Below, one piece after another: positions 1 through 7,293 of a DNA stretch of 64,000 nucleotides. Each line of letters starts with the position of its first letter. Within the stretch, counting starts at the first letter, position 1. Both the position numbers and the translations under genes were made by a program. The notes below the pieces were generated by a model that saw only the letters and a program-made list of their open reading frames with translations, searched no databases and was not told where the DNA came from. Source of the stretch: Kluyvera sp047971185 (GTDB lineage: Bacteria; Pseudomonadota; Gammaproteobacteria; Enterobacterales; Enterobacteriaceae); contig NZ_JBKDZH010000065.1 of the NCBI RefSeq assembly GCF_047971185.1, forward strand, positions 1 through 64,000, read 5' to 3'.

Positions 1-166
1 ATGGGCCAAAGGCCAGCTTCTTCTCTTTCCCGTCAATACGGTACTTCATGTACCAGAGTTTTGAGCCGTTGGGTTTGATCAGCAGGTACAGTCCGGCACT
101 GTCGCCGAGTTTGAAGGGTTTGTCTGTGGGTCTGAGCTTGCGGATAGCGGTATCAGTGAGTGACAT
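1..166 (-). CDS. P4-type tyrosine integrase, N-terminal part only (runs off the window)
   Basis: Only the first 55 codons are present; the gene continues to the left of the window. The start is the ATG at 164-166. The translation resembles the start of the second integrase in this window (62041-63309): both share the TDKPFK stretch, a GLYLL motif and the K-W/H-Y-x-KYRI-x-GKE pattern of the arm-binding N-terminal domain (DUF4102 type). It lies about 165 bp downstream of the 3' end of the tRNA-Asn at 332-407, the usual place for an integrase that uses that tRNA as attachment site. This implies a separate island to the left. The catalytic domain is not visible, so activity cannot be judged. Confidence 0.9.
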   Translation of the reverse strand, partial: MSLTDTAIRKLRPTDKPFKLGDSAGLYLLIKPNGSKLWYMKYRIDGKEKKLAFGP

Positions 167-294
167 AGCGGGGGGCTCCATTCGTTCAACGAACTGTGAG
201 GCCCCCGATTAAGCCCCCAAAAACTACAGGTGTCAAGAAACCCGGCAATCCTTACCAGGACAGCCGGGTCAATCTAATTGCTTGTTTCTATAAC

Positions 295-324
295 GTATTA
301 AGACTCACTGAGATGTCTTAATAC
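295..324. terminator. Inverted repeat next to the left tRNA-Asn
   Basis: Two perfect 10-bp arms (295-304 and 315-324, GTATTAAGAC and its complement) are separated by 10 nt, just downstream of the tRNA-Asn 3' end. No long T run follows. It may be a terminator for the tRNA or for the leftward integrase region, or a recombination-associated structure. Confidence 0.4.
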
Positions 325-331
325 TAAAATC

Positions 332-407
332 TGGCTCCTCTGACTGGACTCGAACCAGTGACATACGGATTAACAGTCCGCCGTTCTACCGACTGAACTA
401 CAGAGGA
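332..407 (-). tRNA. tRNA-Asn (anticodon GTT)
   Basis: A 76-nt sequence read on the minus strand, beginning TCCTCTGTAG and ending in encoded CCA. It holds the D-arm AGTTCAGTCGGTAGAAC, the anticodon loop CTGTTAA with GTT, and the TTCGA T-loop. It is identical over 76 nt to the copy at 63471-63546. Its 3' end abuts the integrase of an island to the left of the window, so it also serves as an attachment site. Confidence 0.98.
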
Positions 408-531
408 ATCGTGTGAACGGGGCGCATATTAACGATGTCGCCACGGCTTGTCAAAGGGTGAAAAGCGTTAATAAGTTCGTTTGCTGACAATTTCAGCAAT
501 TCGCCGTTGTTTGCTTATTTTACCCGCGCTT

Positions 532-548
532 TGCACCGCGAAAGTGCA
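532..548 (+). promoter_or_regulatory. NtrC (NRI) binding site upstream of nac
   Basis: The 17-bp dyad has the half sites TGCACC and AGTGCA separated by 5 bp. It matches the NtrC consensus (TGCACC-N5-GGTGCA) at all but one position and is centred about 110 bp upstream of the sigma-54 promoter, the usual enhancer distance. This fits nitrogen-limitation control of nac. Confidence 0.8.
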
Positions 549-643
549 GATTTACCCCTTATGGGGCATACGGCAATCTTCTGACTGGCCTAAAAAAGGG
601 CCCCAGCGATAGGTTTACCCGCATTTAGCGCCCTTTTCAAAAC

Positions 644-659
644 TGGCAAGCATCTTGCA
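644..659 (+). promoter_or_regulatory. Sigma-54 promoter of nac
   Basis: TGGCAAG, four bases, then TTGCA reproduces the -24/-12 sigma-54 consensus (TGGCACG-N4-TTGCA) with correct spacing. It lies 55 bp upstream of the nac start codon. Together with the NtrC site at 532-548 it indicates NtrC-activated, RpoN-dependent expression, as known for nac in Klebsiella and E. coli. Confidence 0.9.
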
Positions 660-714
660 ACTCCTCCGATTACTTAACGCCAGCGTGGCAGTGGATCTCG
701 TACCGGAGGCAAAA

Positions 715-1632
715 ATGAACTTAAGACGACTGAAATACTTCGTGAAAATCGTCGATATCGGCAGCCTGACTCAGGCGGCTGAAGTGTTGCATATCGCACA
801 GCCTGCGCTGAGCCAGCAGGTTGCGACGCTGGAAGGGGAACTCGATCAGCAGCTGCTGATTCGCACCAAACGTGGCGTGACGCCGACCGAGGCCGGTAAG
901 GTGCTTTACACGCATGCCCGCACGATTCTGCGTCAGTGTGAACAGGCGCAGCTGGCGGTGCATAATGTCGGGCAGACGCTAAGCGGCAGCGTGTCTATCG
1001 GCCTGGCGCCGGGCACGGCGGCCTCGTCGATTACCATGCCGCTGCTGCAGGCGGTGCGGAATGAACTGCCGGAGGTGCTGGTCTATCTGCATGAAAATAG
1101 CGGCACGGTGCTGAACGACAAACTGCTGAACGGCCAGCTCGACATGGCGGTGCTTTACGATCGCGCGCCGCTGGCGGGCATCGTCAGCCAGCCGCTGCTG
1201 AAAGAAGATCTCTATCTGGTCGGTACCCGCGACTGCCCGGGGCAGAGCGTCGATCTGACCGCCGTCGCCGAGATGAATCTGTTCCTGCCGCGTGACTATA
1301 GCGCCGTACGCGCACGCGTCGACGAGGCGTTTTCGCTGCGCCGCCTGACGGCGAAGATTATCGGTGAAATTGAGTCTATCTCCACGCTCACCGCAGCGAT
1401 CGCCAGCGGAATGGGGGTGACCGTGCTGCCGGAGTCGGCGGCGCGCTCGCTGTGCAGCGCGGCAAACGGCTGGATGGCGCGTATTACTACGCCGTCGATG
1501 AGCCTGCCGCTGTCGCTCAACGTTTCGGCTCGCGGCCAGCTGTCGCCGCAGGCCCAGGCGGTGAAAGAGATTCTGATGTCGCTGGTCAGCCGCCCGATGC
1601 TGGATAACCGTGAATTGCTGCTGGTGAGCTAA
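715..1632 (+). CDS. nac: Nitrogen assimilation control protein Nac, LysR family
   Basis: A 305-residue LysR-type regulator that couples nitrogen limitation (NtrC, sigma-54) to sigma-70 operons such as hut, ure and gdhA. The N-terminal winged helix is clear: MNLRRLKYFVKIVDIGSLTQ start, then AEVLHIAQPALSQQV as recognition region. The effector domain follows at about 90-300. The ATG at 715 is preferred to a further upstream in-frame start because it gives the family length and the standard MN-RRLKYF start, and it follows the sigma-54 promoter by a normal leader. The next gene is cbl, in the same direction about 100 bp downstream, as in E. coli. Codon use is that of the chromosomal backbone, GC-rich unlike much of the island cargo. 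Confidence 0.96.
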   Translation: MNLRRLKYFVKIVDIGSLTQAAEVLHIAQPALSQQVATLEGELDQQLLIRTKRGVTPTEAGKVLYTHARTILRQCEQAQLAVHNVGQTLSGSVSIGLAPGTAASSITMPLLQAVRNELPEVLVYLHENSGTVLNDKLLNGQLDMAVLYDRAPLAGIVSQPLLKEDLYLVGTRDCPGQSVDLTAVAEMNLFLPRDYSAVRARVDEAFSLRRLTAKIIGEIESISTLTAAIASGMGVTVLPESAARSLCSAANGWMARITTPSMSLPLSLNVSARGQLSPQAQAVKEILMSLVSRPMLDNRELLLVS

Positions 1633-1734
1633 GCTTATATTCCATTCAGGAATATGTTGCTGGTTTTTATTATTTGTTTGTCCGGTCGACAAACTTTAAC
1701 AATAGCGTCATAACTGACTCAATCGGGGTGACGC

Positions 1735-2685
1735 GTGAACTTCCAGCAACTTAAAATTATTCGCGAAGCGGCGCGGCAGGATTACAACCTGACCGAAGTC
1801 GCCAATATGCTCTACACATCGCAGTCCGGCGTTAGCCGACATATTCGCGAACTTGAGGAAGAGCTAGGGATTGAGATCTTCATTCGTCGCGGCAAGCGGC
1901 TATTAGGCATGACCGAGCCGGGCAAAGCCCTGCTGGTGATTGCCGAGCGTATTCTGAATGAGGCCAGCAACGTTCGCCGGCTGGCCGATCTCTTTACCAA
2001 CGACGCTTCCGGCGTGCTGACCATCGCCACGACCCACACTCAGGCCCGTTATAGTCTGCCGCCGGTCATCAAAGCCTTTCGTGAAATCTTCAAAGATGTG
2101 CGCCTGGAGCTGATTCAGGGCACGCCGCAGGAAATCGATGCGCTGCTACACAGCGGCGGCGCCGATATTGGTATTGCCAGCGAGCGGCTCAGCAATGACG
2201 CCACGCTGGTGGCCTTCCCGTGGTTCCGCTGGCATCACAGCCTGTTAGTGCCCACCGACCATCCACTCACTCAGACCACGCCGCTGACGCTTGAAGCGAT
2301 TGCCCGCTGGCCACTGATTACCTATCGTCAGGGGATCACCGGACGTTCGCGCATTGATGAAGCCTTTAACCGCAAAGGGCTGACGCCGGATATCATACTC
2401 AGCGCGCAGGATTCCGATGTTATCAAGACTTACGTGGAGCTGGGGCTGGGGATTGGGCTGGTGGCCGAACAGTCGGGCGATGCGCAGGAGTCTGGCAGCC
2501 TGGTGCGGCTGGATACCCATCATCTGTTCGATGCGAATACCGTCTGGCTGGGGCTAAAACGGGGTCAGCTCCAGCGTAACTACGTGTGGCGCTTTATTGA
2601 GTTGTGCAATGCGGGGCTGTCGCTAGAGGAAATTAAACGTCAAGCGATGGAGAGCGAAGAGACGGTGCTGGATTATCAGATTTGA
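1735..2685 (+). CDS. cbl: Cbl, LysR-type regulator of sulfate-starvation genes
   Basis: A 316-residue LysR protein, the usual length of Cbl and of its paralogue CysB. Cbl activates sulfonate-utilisation genes (ssu, tau) under sulfate starvation and is blocked by APS. The start MNFQQLKIIREAARQDYNLT with the TSQSGVSRHIRELE recognition helix is typical of the CysB/Cbl pair. The start codon is GTG at 1735. It follows nac in the same direction, the conserved enterobacterial arrangement. A strong hairpin lies just after the stop codon. Identification rests on the sequence pattern and on synteny. Confidence 0.95.
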   Translation: MNFQQLKIIREAARQDYNLTEVANMLYTSQSGVSRHIRELEEELGIEIFIRRGKRLLGMTEPGKALLVIAERILNEASNVRRLADLFTNDASGVLTIATTHTQARYSLPPVIKAFREIFKDVRLELIQGTPQEIDALLHSGGADIGIASERLSNDATLVAFPWFRWHHSLLVPTDHPLTQTTPLTLEAIARWPLITYRQGITGRSRIDEAFNRKGLTPDIILSAQDSDVIKTYVELGLGIGLVAEQSGDAQESGSLVRLDTHHLFDANTVWLGLKRGQLQRNYVWRFIELCNAGLSLEEIKRQAMESEETVLDYQI

Positions 2686-2691
2686 AGACGA

Positions 2692-2715
2692 GCTACCCGC
2701 CGAGCGGCGGGTAGC
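2692..2715. terminator. Bidirectional hairpin between cbl and the convergent 867-codon gene
   Basis: A perfect 10-bp stem (GCTACCCGCC paired with GGCGGGTAGC) with a 4-nt loop sits 6 bp after the cbl stop and 8 bp from the stop of the convergent gene. There is no T run on either side, so it is an atypical but plausible terminator for both genes. Confidence 0.6.
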
Positions 2716-2723
2716 CCGGAGGG

Positions 2724-5327
2724 TTAGTCGTTAAACTTTACCGGACTCTTACGGTAGGACTGAAGTTTCTCCCGCATCCAGCGGCTACTGTTGCGGTTAA
2801 CCGCGCTGACCACGCCGGTGGTGGCGCCGCCGCCGACCTGAACGTGGAAAATCCCGCGTGAAGGGAAGTCCTGATATTTGGCTCCGGAAAAATCCCATTC
2901 GTGGCGGCTAAAAAGTTCCCGCGGCGTGCGGCCCATCATGCTGGCATGGACATCAAGAAATTCGATGTTCAGCAGTTTCGGGTTAATGGCCTCGAGGGTA
3001 GTGCCAATTTCAGCATGGCCCATCAGATAGCTGCCGCCGGTTCCCCAGAACTGTTCCTCAGGTTCGCCAACGTCATCGCTAACGCTTGCCAGACGGCTGG
3101 CCGGCATCTGCCACGGCAGTACTGGCTGGCGGAGATGGCGGCTTAGCGCCGCGCAATAATCGAACGTTCTGTCCCACTCATACGGTGAATAGCAGTAGCC
3201 ATTTTTGTAGGCGCGGGCGGTAAAGTCGTCCGCCTCATAGCGGTCAACGGCCATAAAGTCAGCGCCTTTAGCGGTGGCGGGAGTGCCGTTAGCCTGAACG
3301 TATTGGGTCTCGTCAAAGACACCGACCAGCAGTGCGTACTGTGCGGAAAGTTTGCCTGCCAGCGCCGGGCTGATGGTCAGCTTTTTCTTCTGGCCATCTT
3401 CCGGGTCAAAGACGTCGTCATAGGTGAAATCGTCATACACCCACTGGGAGCCGCCGACGCTCCACAGGTTAATCTGCCAGCCAAGAGAGACGTCCGGCGC
3501 AACCACACGCACCAGCCAGTTCACCCCCTTGATGTAGCCCTTCAGCGTGTCGGTAATTCCCGCAGGGATAGCCAGATTCACCCCGTGATGCGCCATCGCC
3601 TTAGCGAGCGGTTCGCGTACCGGAACAGGATAATCGGGAGAGAAGCCGTATTTCTGGCACTCGCCGAGATAGTCTGGGTTGACGATAAAGCCTGCCGGTA
3701 CCGGATGCGCATCGTCTTTCATCGTCTGCGCCATCTGCAACGCCTGAATAAAGTTGGCGAAGCTAAACTGATGACGAACCGGATCGTCGATGATGTTTTC
3801 CACATCGCCGAGTGAAAGGTTACAGGTATAGGAGACCATCACCGGCAATACGCTGTCGCCGGTTATCGCCTCAACGTCGCGGGCCATCTGGATGATTTTA
3901 CTGGTCGGTTCTTTGGCCGGGTCGAGATACGCCGAGGCATCGCCCATGCCGTCATCGCCGGAATACTTGAACAGCGAAGAGACTCGCGCCTGTGCCAGAT
4001 CCTCTACGTTGCTCGGCGACATATCGGCGCAGCCGCCGAAGCTCAGGAAGTTCGGAAATCCTTTTACGCACAGATTTGCCCCTTCACTAATCGTTACATT
4101 GACGGTGATGGGCATCTCTTCACTAACGTGCAGCTCTTCGGGCAGAACGTCGATGTAGTACAGCGTGCCGTTCTGAATAAAGGTGCTGGAGGCGAGGTGA
4201 TAAATGCCGGGGGCAATCGCCTCCCCTGGGGTGTGGTGGCCAGTCTCCATGGGCAGTGGGGAGAAACGGTACTGCCGCGGTGCCTCACTCTCCTCAACCA
4301 GACGGAGTGCGAACGTCGCGGCTACGTTTTTTTCCGCTTCCACGGCGATGTTCAACGCCGGGGAGCGGCTGACGACATCCTCGTTCTGATGAATATGCGT
4401 TTGATTGAACGTGACGGCATGGTAGCCGTTATCCAGGTTGCCGCTCTGCGCATCGAAGCGGTAATGGACGTTATTCAGCGTGATGTCATTGATGCTCAGA
4501 GTGTAGCGGCCCTGTACCGGACGCTGTTCCAGGCGCAGCGTTTTGCCCGCGTGCAGCTCCGCGCGCCGAACTTCACCATCATTTTCCAGATACACCATCG
4601 TCAGCGCTTCGCCGTACAGCGCATGATCGGATGGCAGATTGAGCGTAACGTCCAGCGTGGTGCTGCGTTCTGCGGGAGCAAAGGTGATGACCAGCGAGGT
4701 GCATTGGCCCTTCGTGATATTCAGCGAGGCCGCGCTCAGCCGTACGGTCGCGCGAATGGTACCCTCCGCGGTCCGCAGTTCCGCGACGCTGGCCGCGTAG
4801 GTGCCTGCTGCGATCCTGAAGCGATTAGCGCCAGCGATCGGATGCAGCGTCTCCTGTTTTTCACCGCGTGCTAGCGTCAGCTCCATCTCACAGGCTTCAA
4901 GCCCGATGGGGAAGGTTTCGCAGCTGACAAGCAGTTCACCCGTGACATCGGTCTCTTCATCTGCCGCGATGCTGAAGGTATTTTGCAGCGTTGACCATGC
5001 CGGCGCGCTATCGGAAGAGACGTTCACGCCCATATGGATATCAGAAATCGCGCCGCCGAGGGCGGAGCCGTCTGCGGCGGTAAGCGTCAGCTTGATATCG
5101 AAAATACCGCTGGAGACCTCGCTGGACTGCACTGTGGTCTTAATTGCGCACCAGGGGTTCGTGGTCACAATTATATCTCCTTCGGTAATCTTCCCCGGCG
5201 CGCTGAACGACAGCACCATTTTCTCCTGAATATCTACAGGCTGCCCCTCGGTGGAGGTGAAGCCATGGATATCAACGGTGGGGTACCAGGTATCGTCTGT
5301 AAATTGAAGCGTGAAGTCTAATTGCAT
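2724..5327 (-). CDS. Uncharacterised 867-residue multi-domain protein, possible glycosidase-like fold
   Basis: I do not recognise the family with certainty. The first about 400 residues look like several beta-rich modules, with patterns such as HGFTSTEGQPVDIQ near the start and repeated short sandwich-like stretches. The last about 450 residues read like a TIM-barrel enzyme, with acidic motifs at strand ends (FKYSGDDGMGDAS, FMAVDRYEADD, PYEWDR) and aromatic patches such as WQINLWSVGGSQW that would suit carbohydrate binding. No signal peptide or membrane segment is visible, so the protein is probably cytoplasmic or exported by an unusual route. The gene is GC-rich and lies on the chromosomal side of the attachment site, so it is not ICE cargo. 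It converges with cbl. Glycoside hydrolase function is inference only. Confidence 0.8.
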   Translation of the reverse strand: MQLDFTLQFTDDTWYPTVDIHGFTSTEGQPVDIQEKMVLSFSAPGKITEGDIIVTTNPWCAIKTTVQSSEVSSGIFDIKLTLTAADGSALGGAISDIHMGVNVSSDSAPAWSTLQNTFSIAADEETDVTGELLVSCETFPIGLEACEMELTLARGEKQETLHPIAGANRFRIAAGTYAASVAELRTAEGTIRATVRLSAASLNITKGQCTSLVITFAPAERSTTLDVTLNLPSDHALYGEALTMVYLENDGEVRRAELHAGKTLRLEQRPVQGRYTLSINDITLNNVHYRFDAQSGNLDNGYHAVTFNQTHIHQNEDVVSRSPALNIAVEAEKNVAATFALRLVEESEAPRQYRFSPLPMETGHHTPGEAIAPGIYHLASSTFIQNGTLYYIDVLPEELHVSEEMPITVNVTISEGANLCVKGFPNFLSFGGCADMSPSNVEDLAQARVSSLFKYSGDDGMGDASAYLDPAKEPTSKIIQMARDVEAITGDSVLPVMVSYTCNLSLGDVENIIDDPVRHQFSFANFIQALQMAQTMKDDAHPVPAGFIVNPDYLGECQKYGFSPDYPVPVREPLAKAMAHHGVNLAIPAGITDTLKGYIKGVNWLVRVVAPDVSLGWQINLWSVGGSQWVYDDFTYDDVFDPEDGQKKKLTISPALAGKLSAQYALLVGVFDETQYVQANGTPATAKGADFMAVDRYEADDFTARAYKNGYCYSPYEWDRTFDYCAALSRHLRQPVLPWQMPASRLASVSDDVGEPEEQFWGTGGSYLMGHAEIGTTLEAINPKLLNIEFLDVHASMMGRTPRELFSRHEWDFSGAKYQDFPSRGIFHVQVGGGATTGVVSAVNRNSSRWMREKLQSYRKSPVKFND

Positions 5328-5559
5328 GTTTTCTCTCCCTGAGAAATCAGTGTGATGGACGTCGTGTTCGCCGAACAGAAGCGTGTCCTGATGGCGTTTT
5401 TTTTATAATCAAAACCACGGAGAGAGTCATATAACTTATTGATAAAATGTTGTTATTTTATATTTTGATGTTGCCGTGTTGGCGCATGATGCCAGGCTGT
5501 CGGATAAATGATGACAATGAGGTGGAGGGTGATGGATTTTTTGCTGAACGCAGAAAAGC
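5328..5559. other. Intergenic region upstream of the 867-codon gene
   Basis: AT-rich spacer that should hold the promoter of the leftward 867-codon gene. A Shine-Dalgarno-like GGGAGAGAAAA precedes its ATG. No convincing gene is seen here. Confidence 0.5.
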
Positions 5560-5587
5560 AAAAAGCCCGCTCGAAAGCAGGCTTTTT
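5560..5587 (-). terminator. Rho-independent terminator left over from a tRNA-Asn gene
   Basis: Read on the minus strand, AAAAAGCC and GGCTTTTT form a stem around a short loop, followed by a T-rich stretch. It directly follows the tRNA-Asn 3' fragment at 5592-5608, as expected for the native terminator of the tRNA that was separated from it when the ICE inserted. Confidence 0.85.
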
Positions 5588-5591
5588 AAAT

Positions 5592-5608
5592 TTGGCTCCT
5601 CTGACTGG
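5592..5608 (-). repeat. Left attachment site of the ICE (17-bp direct repeat, tRNA-Asn 3' end)
   Basis: The 17 bases (minus strand CCAGTCAGAGGAGCCAA) are identical to the 3' end of the intact tRNA-Asn at 63470-63486. The match stops abruptly on both sides. The same 17-bp core is the known attachment site of the Yersinia high-pathogenicity island and of ICEKp elements. The tRNA terminator lies immediately beyond it, which marks this as the displaced junction on the chromosome side. Confidence 0.92.
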
Positions 5609-6359
5609 GATCGCCTTTGCCAGTAATTGGCTAATAAGTAAGCTAAACCTGAATTGCCGCTCTGTCAAGACCACCAGAATGACCACCAATAGGTGTGGGT
5701 TACATAAATCTCGTTTGAGCGTTCCAGAGTACATAATGATCGTTACTATGATTCTACATAACATCATGAGCTAAAAAATGATTGAAGGTTAATTATTCTT
5801 CTCTTCGGATTTGATTCTGCACTTTTTCATTGACACAATTAATAATGACAGTTCAAAAATTAGGCGATTATGTTGATATGCCGCTAATCGATAGATTTAT
5901 CCGGTATTTGCTCCCAGCCTGAACTACCTACTCGCTTGCAGGTGGATTTCTCAATACGGACAAGACATACCATTAGTAAGTTTTCTGATCTTGATCAGAA
6001 TGATCTGGCGATATCCGGCTCATTGGCACGGCTTTGTTTGATGTAGCTAACTTTTTTTTCCTTCCGCTCATCTGGTCAACGATATGATGAAAGCCGGTAA
6101 ACATACAGCGTCGGATTGCCCTCAACTCAGGCAATAATTGTAGGAGTAATGCTGGATTGCACGGGAGGTACTGGTAGTAGATTACCGTTTTAATGCAGTG
6201 ATACAGACGTTGATGAGTAATCCTACAGAATCGGCAATATTATGACACACGGGGTGATTAAGCATGAAGGCGCTTTCTAATCCCCTAAGAAAAAAATGCT
6301 TTGGTTGTTAATATAAATTATTGATATTTATTCAAATAATCATCATGTGTAGATGGGTT
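5609..6359. other. Decayed, AT-rich left end of the ICE without a clear gene
   Basis: About 750 bp with no convincing ORF. Short in-frame stretches may be remains of old genes, but I could not assign any of them. Confidence 0.5.
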
Positions 6360-6878
6360 ATGGCTCGACCACTAAGAAAATTAAACAGAGAAAGTGTGGC
6401 TTATACTCGGCGAGAAATCGCTGAGGCTGAGATCAATGAACTCGAAAAGCTCAGTGATGATGATATTGCCATCAGAGGAGCTGTTTGGCCTGAAGGTATC
6501 CCCGGTTTTATCTCGAGTGAAGCTTTACTTTATTTTGTACGAAACACGAATAACCTTTCACTTCGAGAAACATTGCTTAAATCTTTGCTGGAAAGAGTTC
6601 ATCGGAACCTCCCTAAGCCCAATAGGTTGGATGGAAAAACTGCATCGATGAGTAGCATGGCGATCCGGGACAAGGCCCGTGATGATTTCATAGACCTAAT
6701 GCTGCTAGATTAAGCTGATTACGATGAGCGACTCGACTATTTTGAAGTCAATTTTAATGGAGCATTTGCTAGCGATCGGGTTGATGTTAAAAGACAAGTT
6801 CTAACCTGCTCCTATTTTTGGAACGAAAAAATCTTTTACGGTATAATGTATATGTACAGCAAAAGGCTGTGCGATTAA
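6360..6878 (+). pseudogene. Uncharacterised protein interrupted by an in-frame stop codon
   Basis: An open frame runs from ATG 6360 (MARPLRKLNRES) to TAA at 6711-6713, giving 117 residues; an upstream ATG at 6321 is also in frame but less likely. The same frame continues past the stop with protein-like sequence (ADYDERLDYFEVNFNGAFAS) until TAA at 6876. I therefore read it as one gene broken by a nonsense mutation, though a functional 117-residue product is possible. The fold looks helical and acidic, with an IRGAVWPEGIPGF stretch. It resembles, from memory, a family of sigma-factor-like hypothetical proteins; that link is weak. No neighbour suggests a role. Confidence 0.45.
6818..6847 (+). 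promoter_or_regulatory. Sigma-70 promoter for the 53-codon gene
   Basis: TTGGAA at 6818-6823 and a perfect TATAAT at 6842-6847 are 18 bp apart. The promoter lies inside the decayed gene upstream and about 40 bp before the next Shine-Dalgarno sequence. Confidence 0.65.
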
Positions 6879-6893
6879 AACAAGGAAAATTAA

Positions 6894-7055
6894 ATGGATA
6901 TTAAAATAATTAATCAGCTACTTTCTGATTATGCGGATATTAGCCGTAAGTTAGCTAACTATATTGGTGAACGTGATTATACTGAAGAAGAGCAAGAGAT
7001 TATGGATGTACTAATACGTATACATACTCGTCTTACTGAATATAAGATAAAGTGA
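6894..7055 (+). CDS. Small uncharacterised protein, 53 residues
   Basis: The ORF starts at ATG 6894 (MDIKIINQLLSDYADISRKL) and ends with TGA at 7053. It has a good ribosome binding site (AAGGAA about 7 bp upstream) and a near-consensus promoter at 6818-6847, which argues for real expression. The product is predicted to be two amphipathic helices, with a charged middle (ERDYTEEEQE). It has no signal peptide or membrane segment. The family is unknown to me; a small regulator or antitoxin-like protein would fit the size but is a guess. Confidence 0.5.
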   Translation: MDIKIINQLLSDYADISRKLANYIGERDYTEEEQEIMDVLIRIHTRLTEYKIK

Positions 7056-7083
7056 TATTACTTTTCTCAATTGCCATGTCTAA

Positions 7084-7218
7084 AGTATATTAGTCGCCCA
7101 GGTCACCGGCCACAGAAACATCAACATCCTCTGGCGGGTCTACACCGATCTTTATCCCAACCGGGTACACGCCAAGTTTGAACGGTTGCAACAAAAAGTG
7201 GTAGCAGGGGCCAGATAA
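7084..7218 (+). pseudogene. C-terminal remnant of a tyrosine recombinase
   Basis: The open frame reads VAQVTGHRNINILWRVYTDL, followed by a short basic tail and TAA at 7216. The GH-x-N...Y-x-x-LYP pattern is the box II region of tyrosine recombinases, with the presumed nucleophile tyrosine in WRVYTDLYP. Nothing upstream encodes the rest of the protein. It is probably the relic of an integrase from an older insertion at this end of the element. Confidence 0.55.
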
Positions 7219-7293
7219 AGTGGGAAAAGTGGGATGATGAGTCTCACGCCCCCATTCAATTTATCCACTTGCTACCCTACAATAGATTAAATA

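Noticed and set aside
979..1692. Minus-strand 237-codon frame over nac
   Set aside because: Antisense to the clearly identified nac gene, arginine/glutamine-rich composition typical of a shadow frame.
4128..4874. Plus-strand 248-codon frame inside the 867-codon gene
   Set aside because: Antisense to a long intact gene, with low-complexity arginine-rich translation and no ribosome site; a GC-rich shadow.
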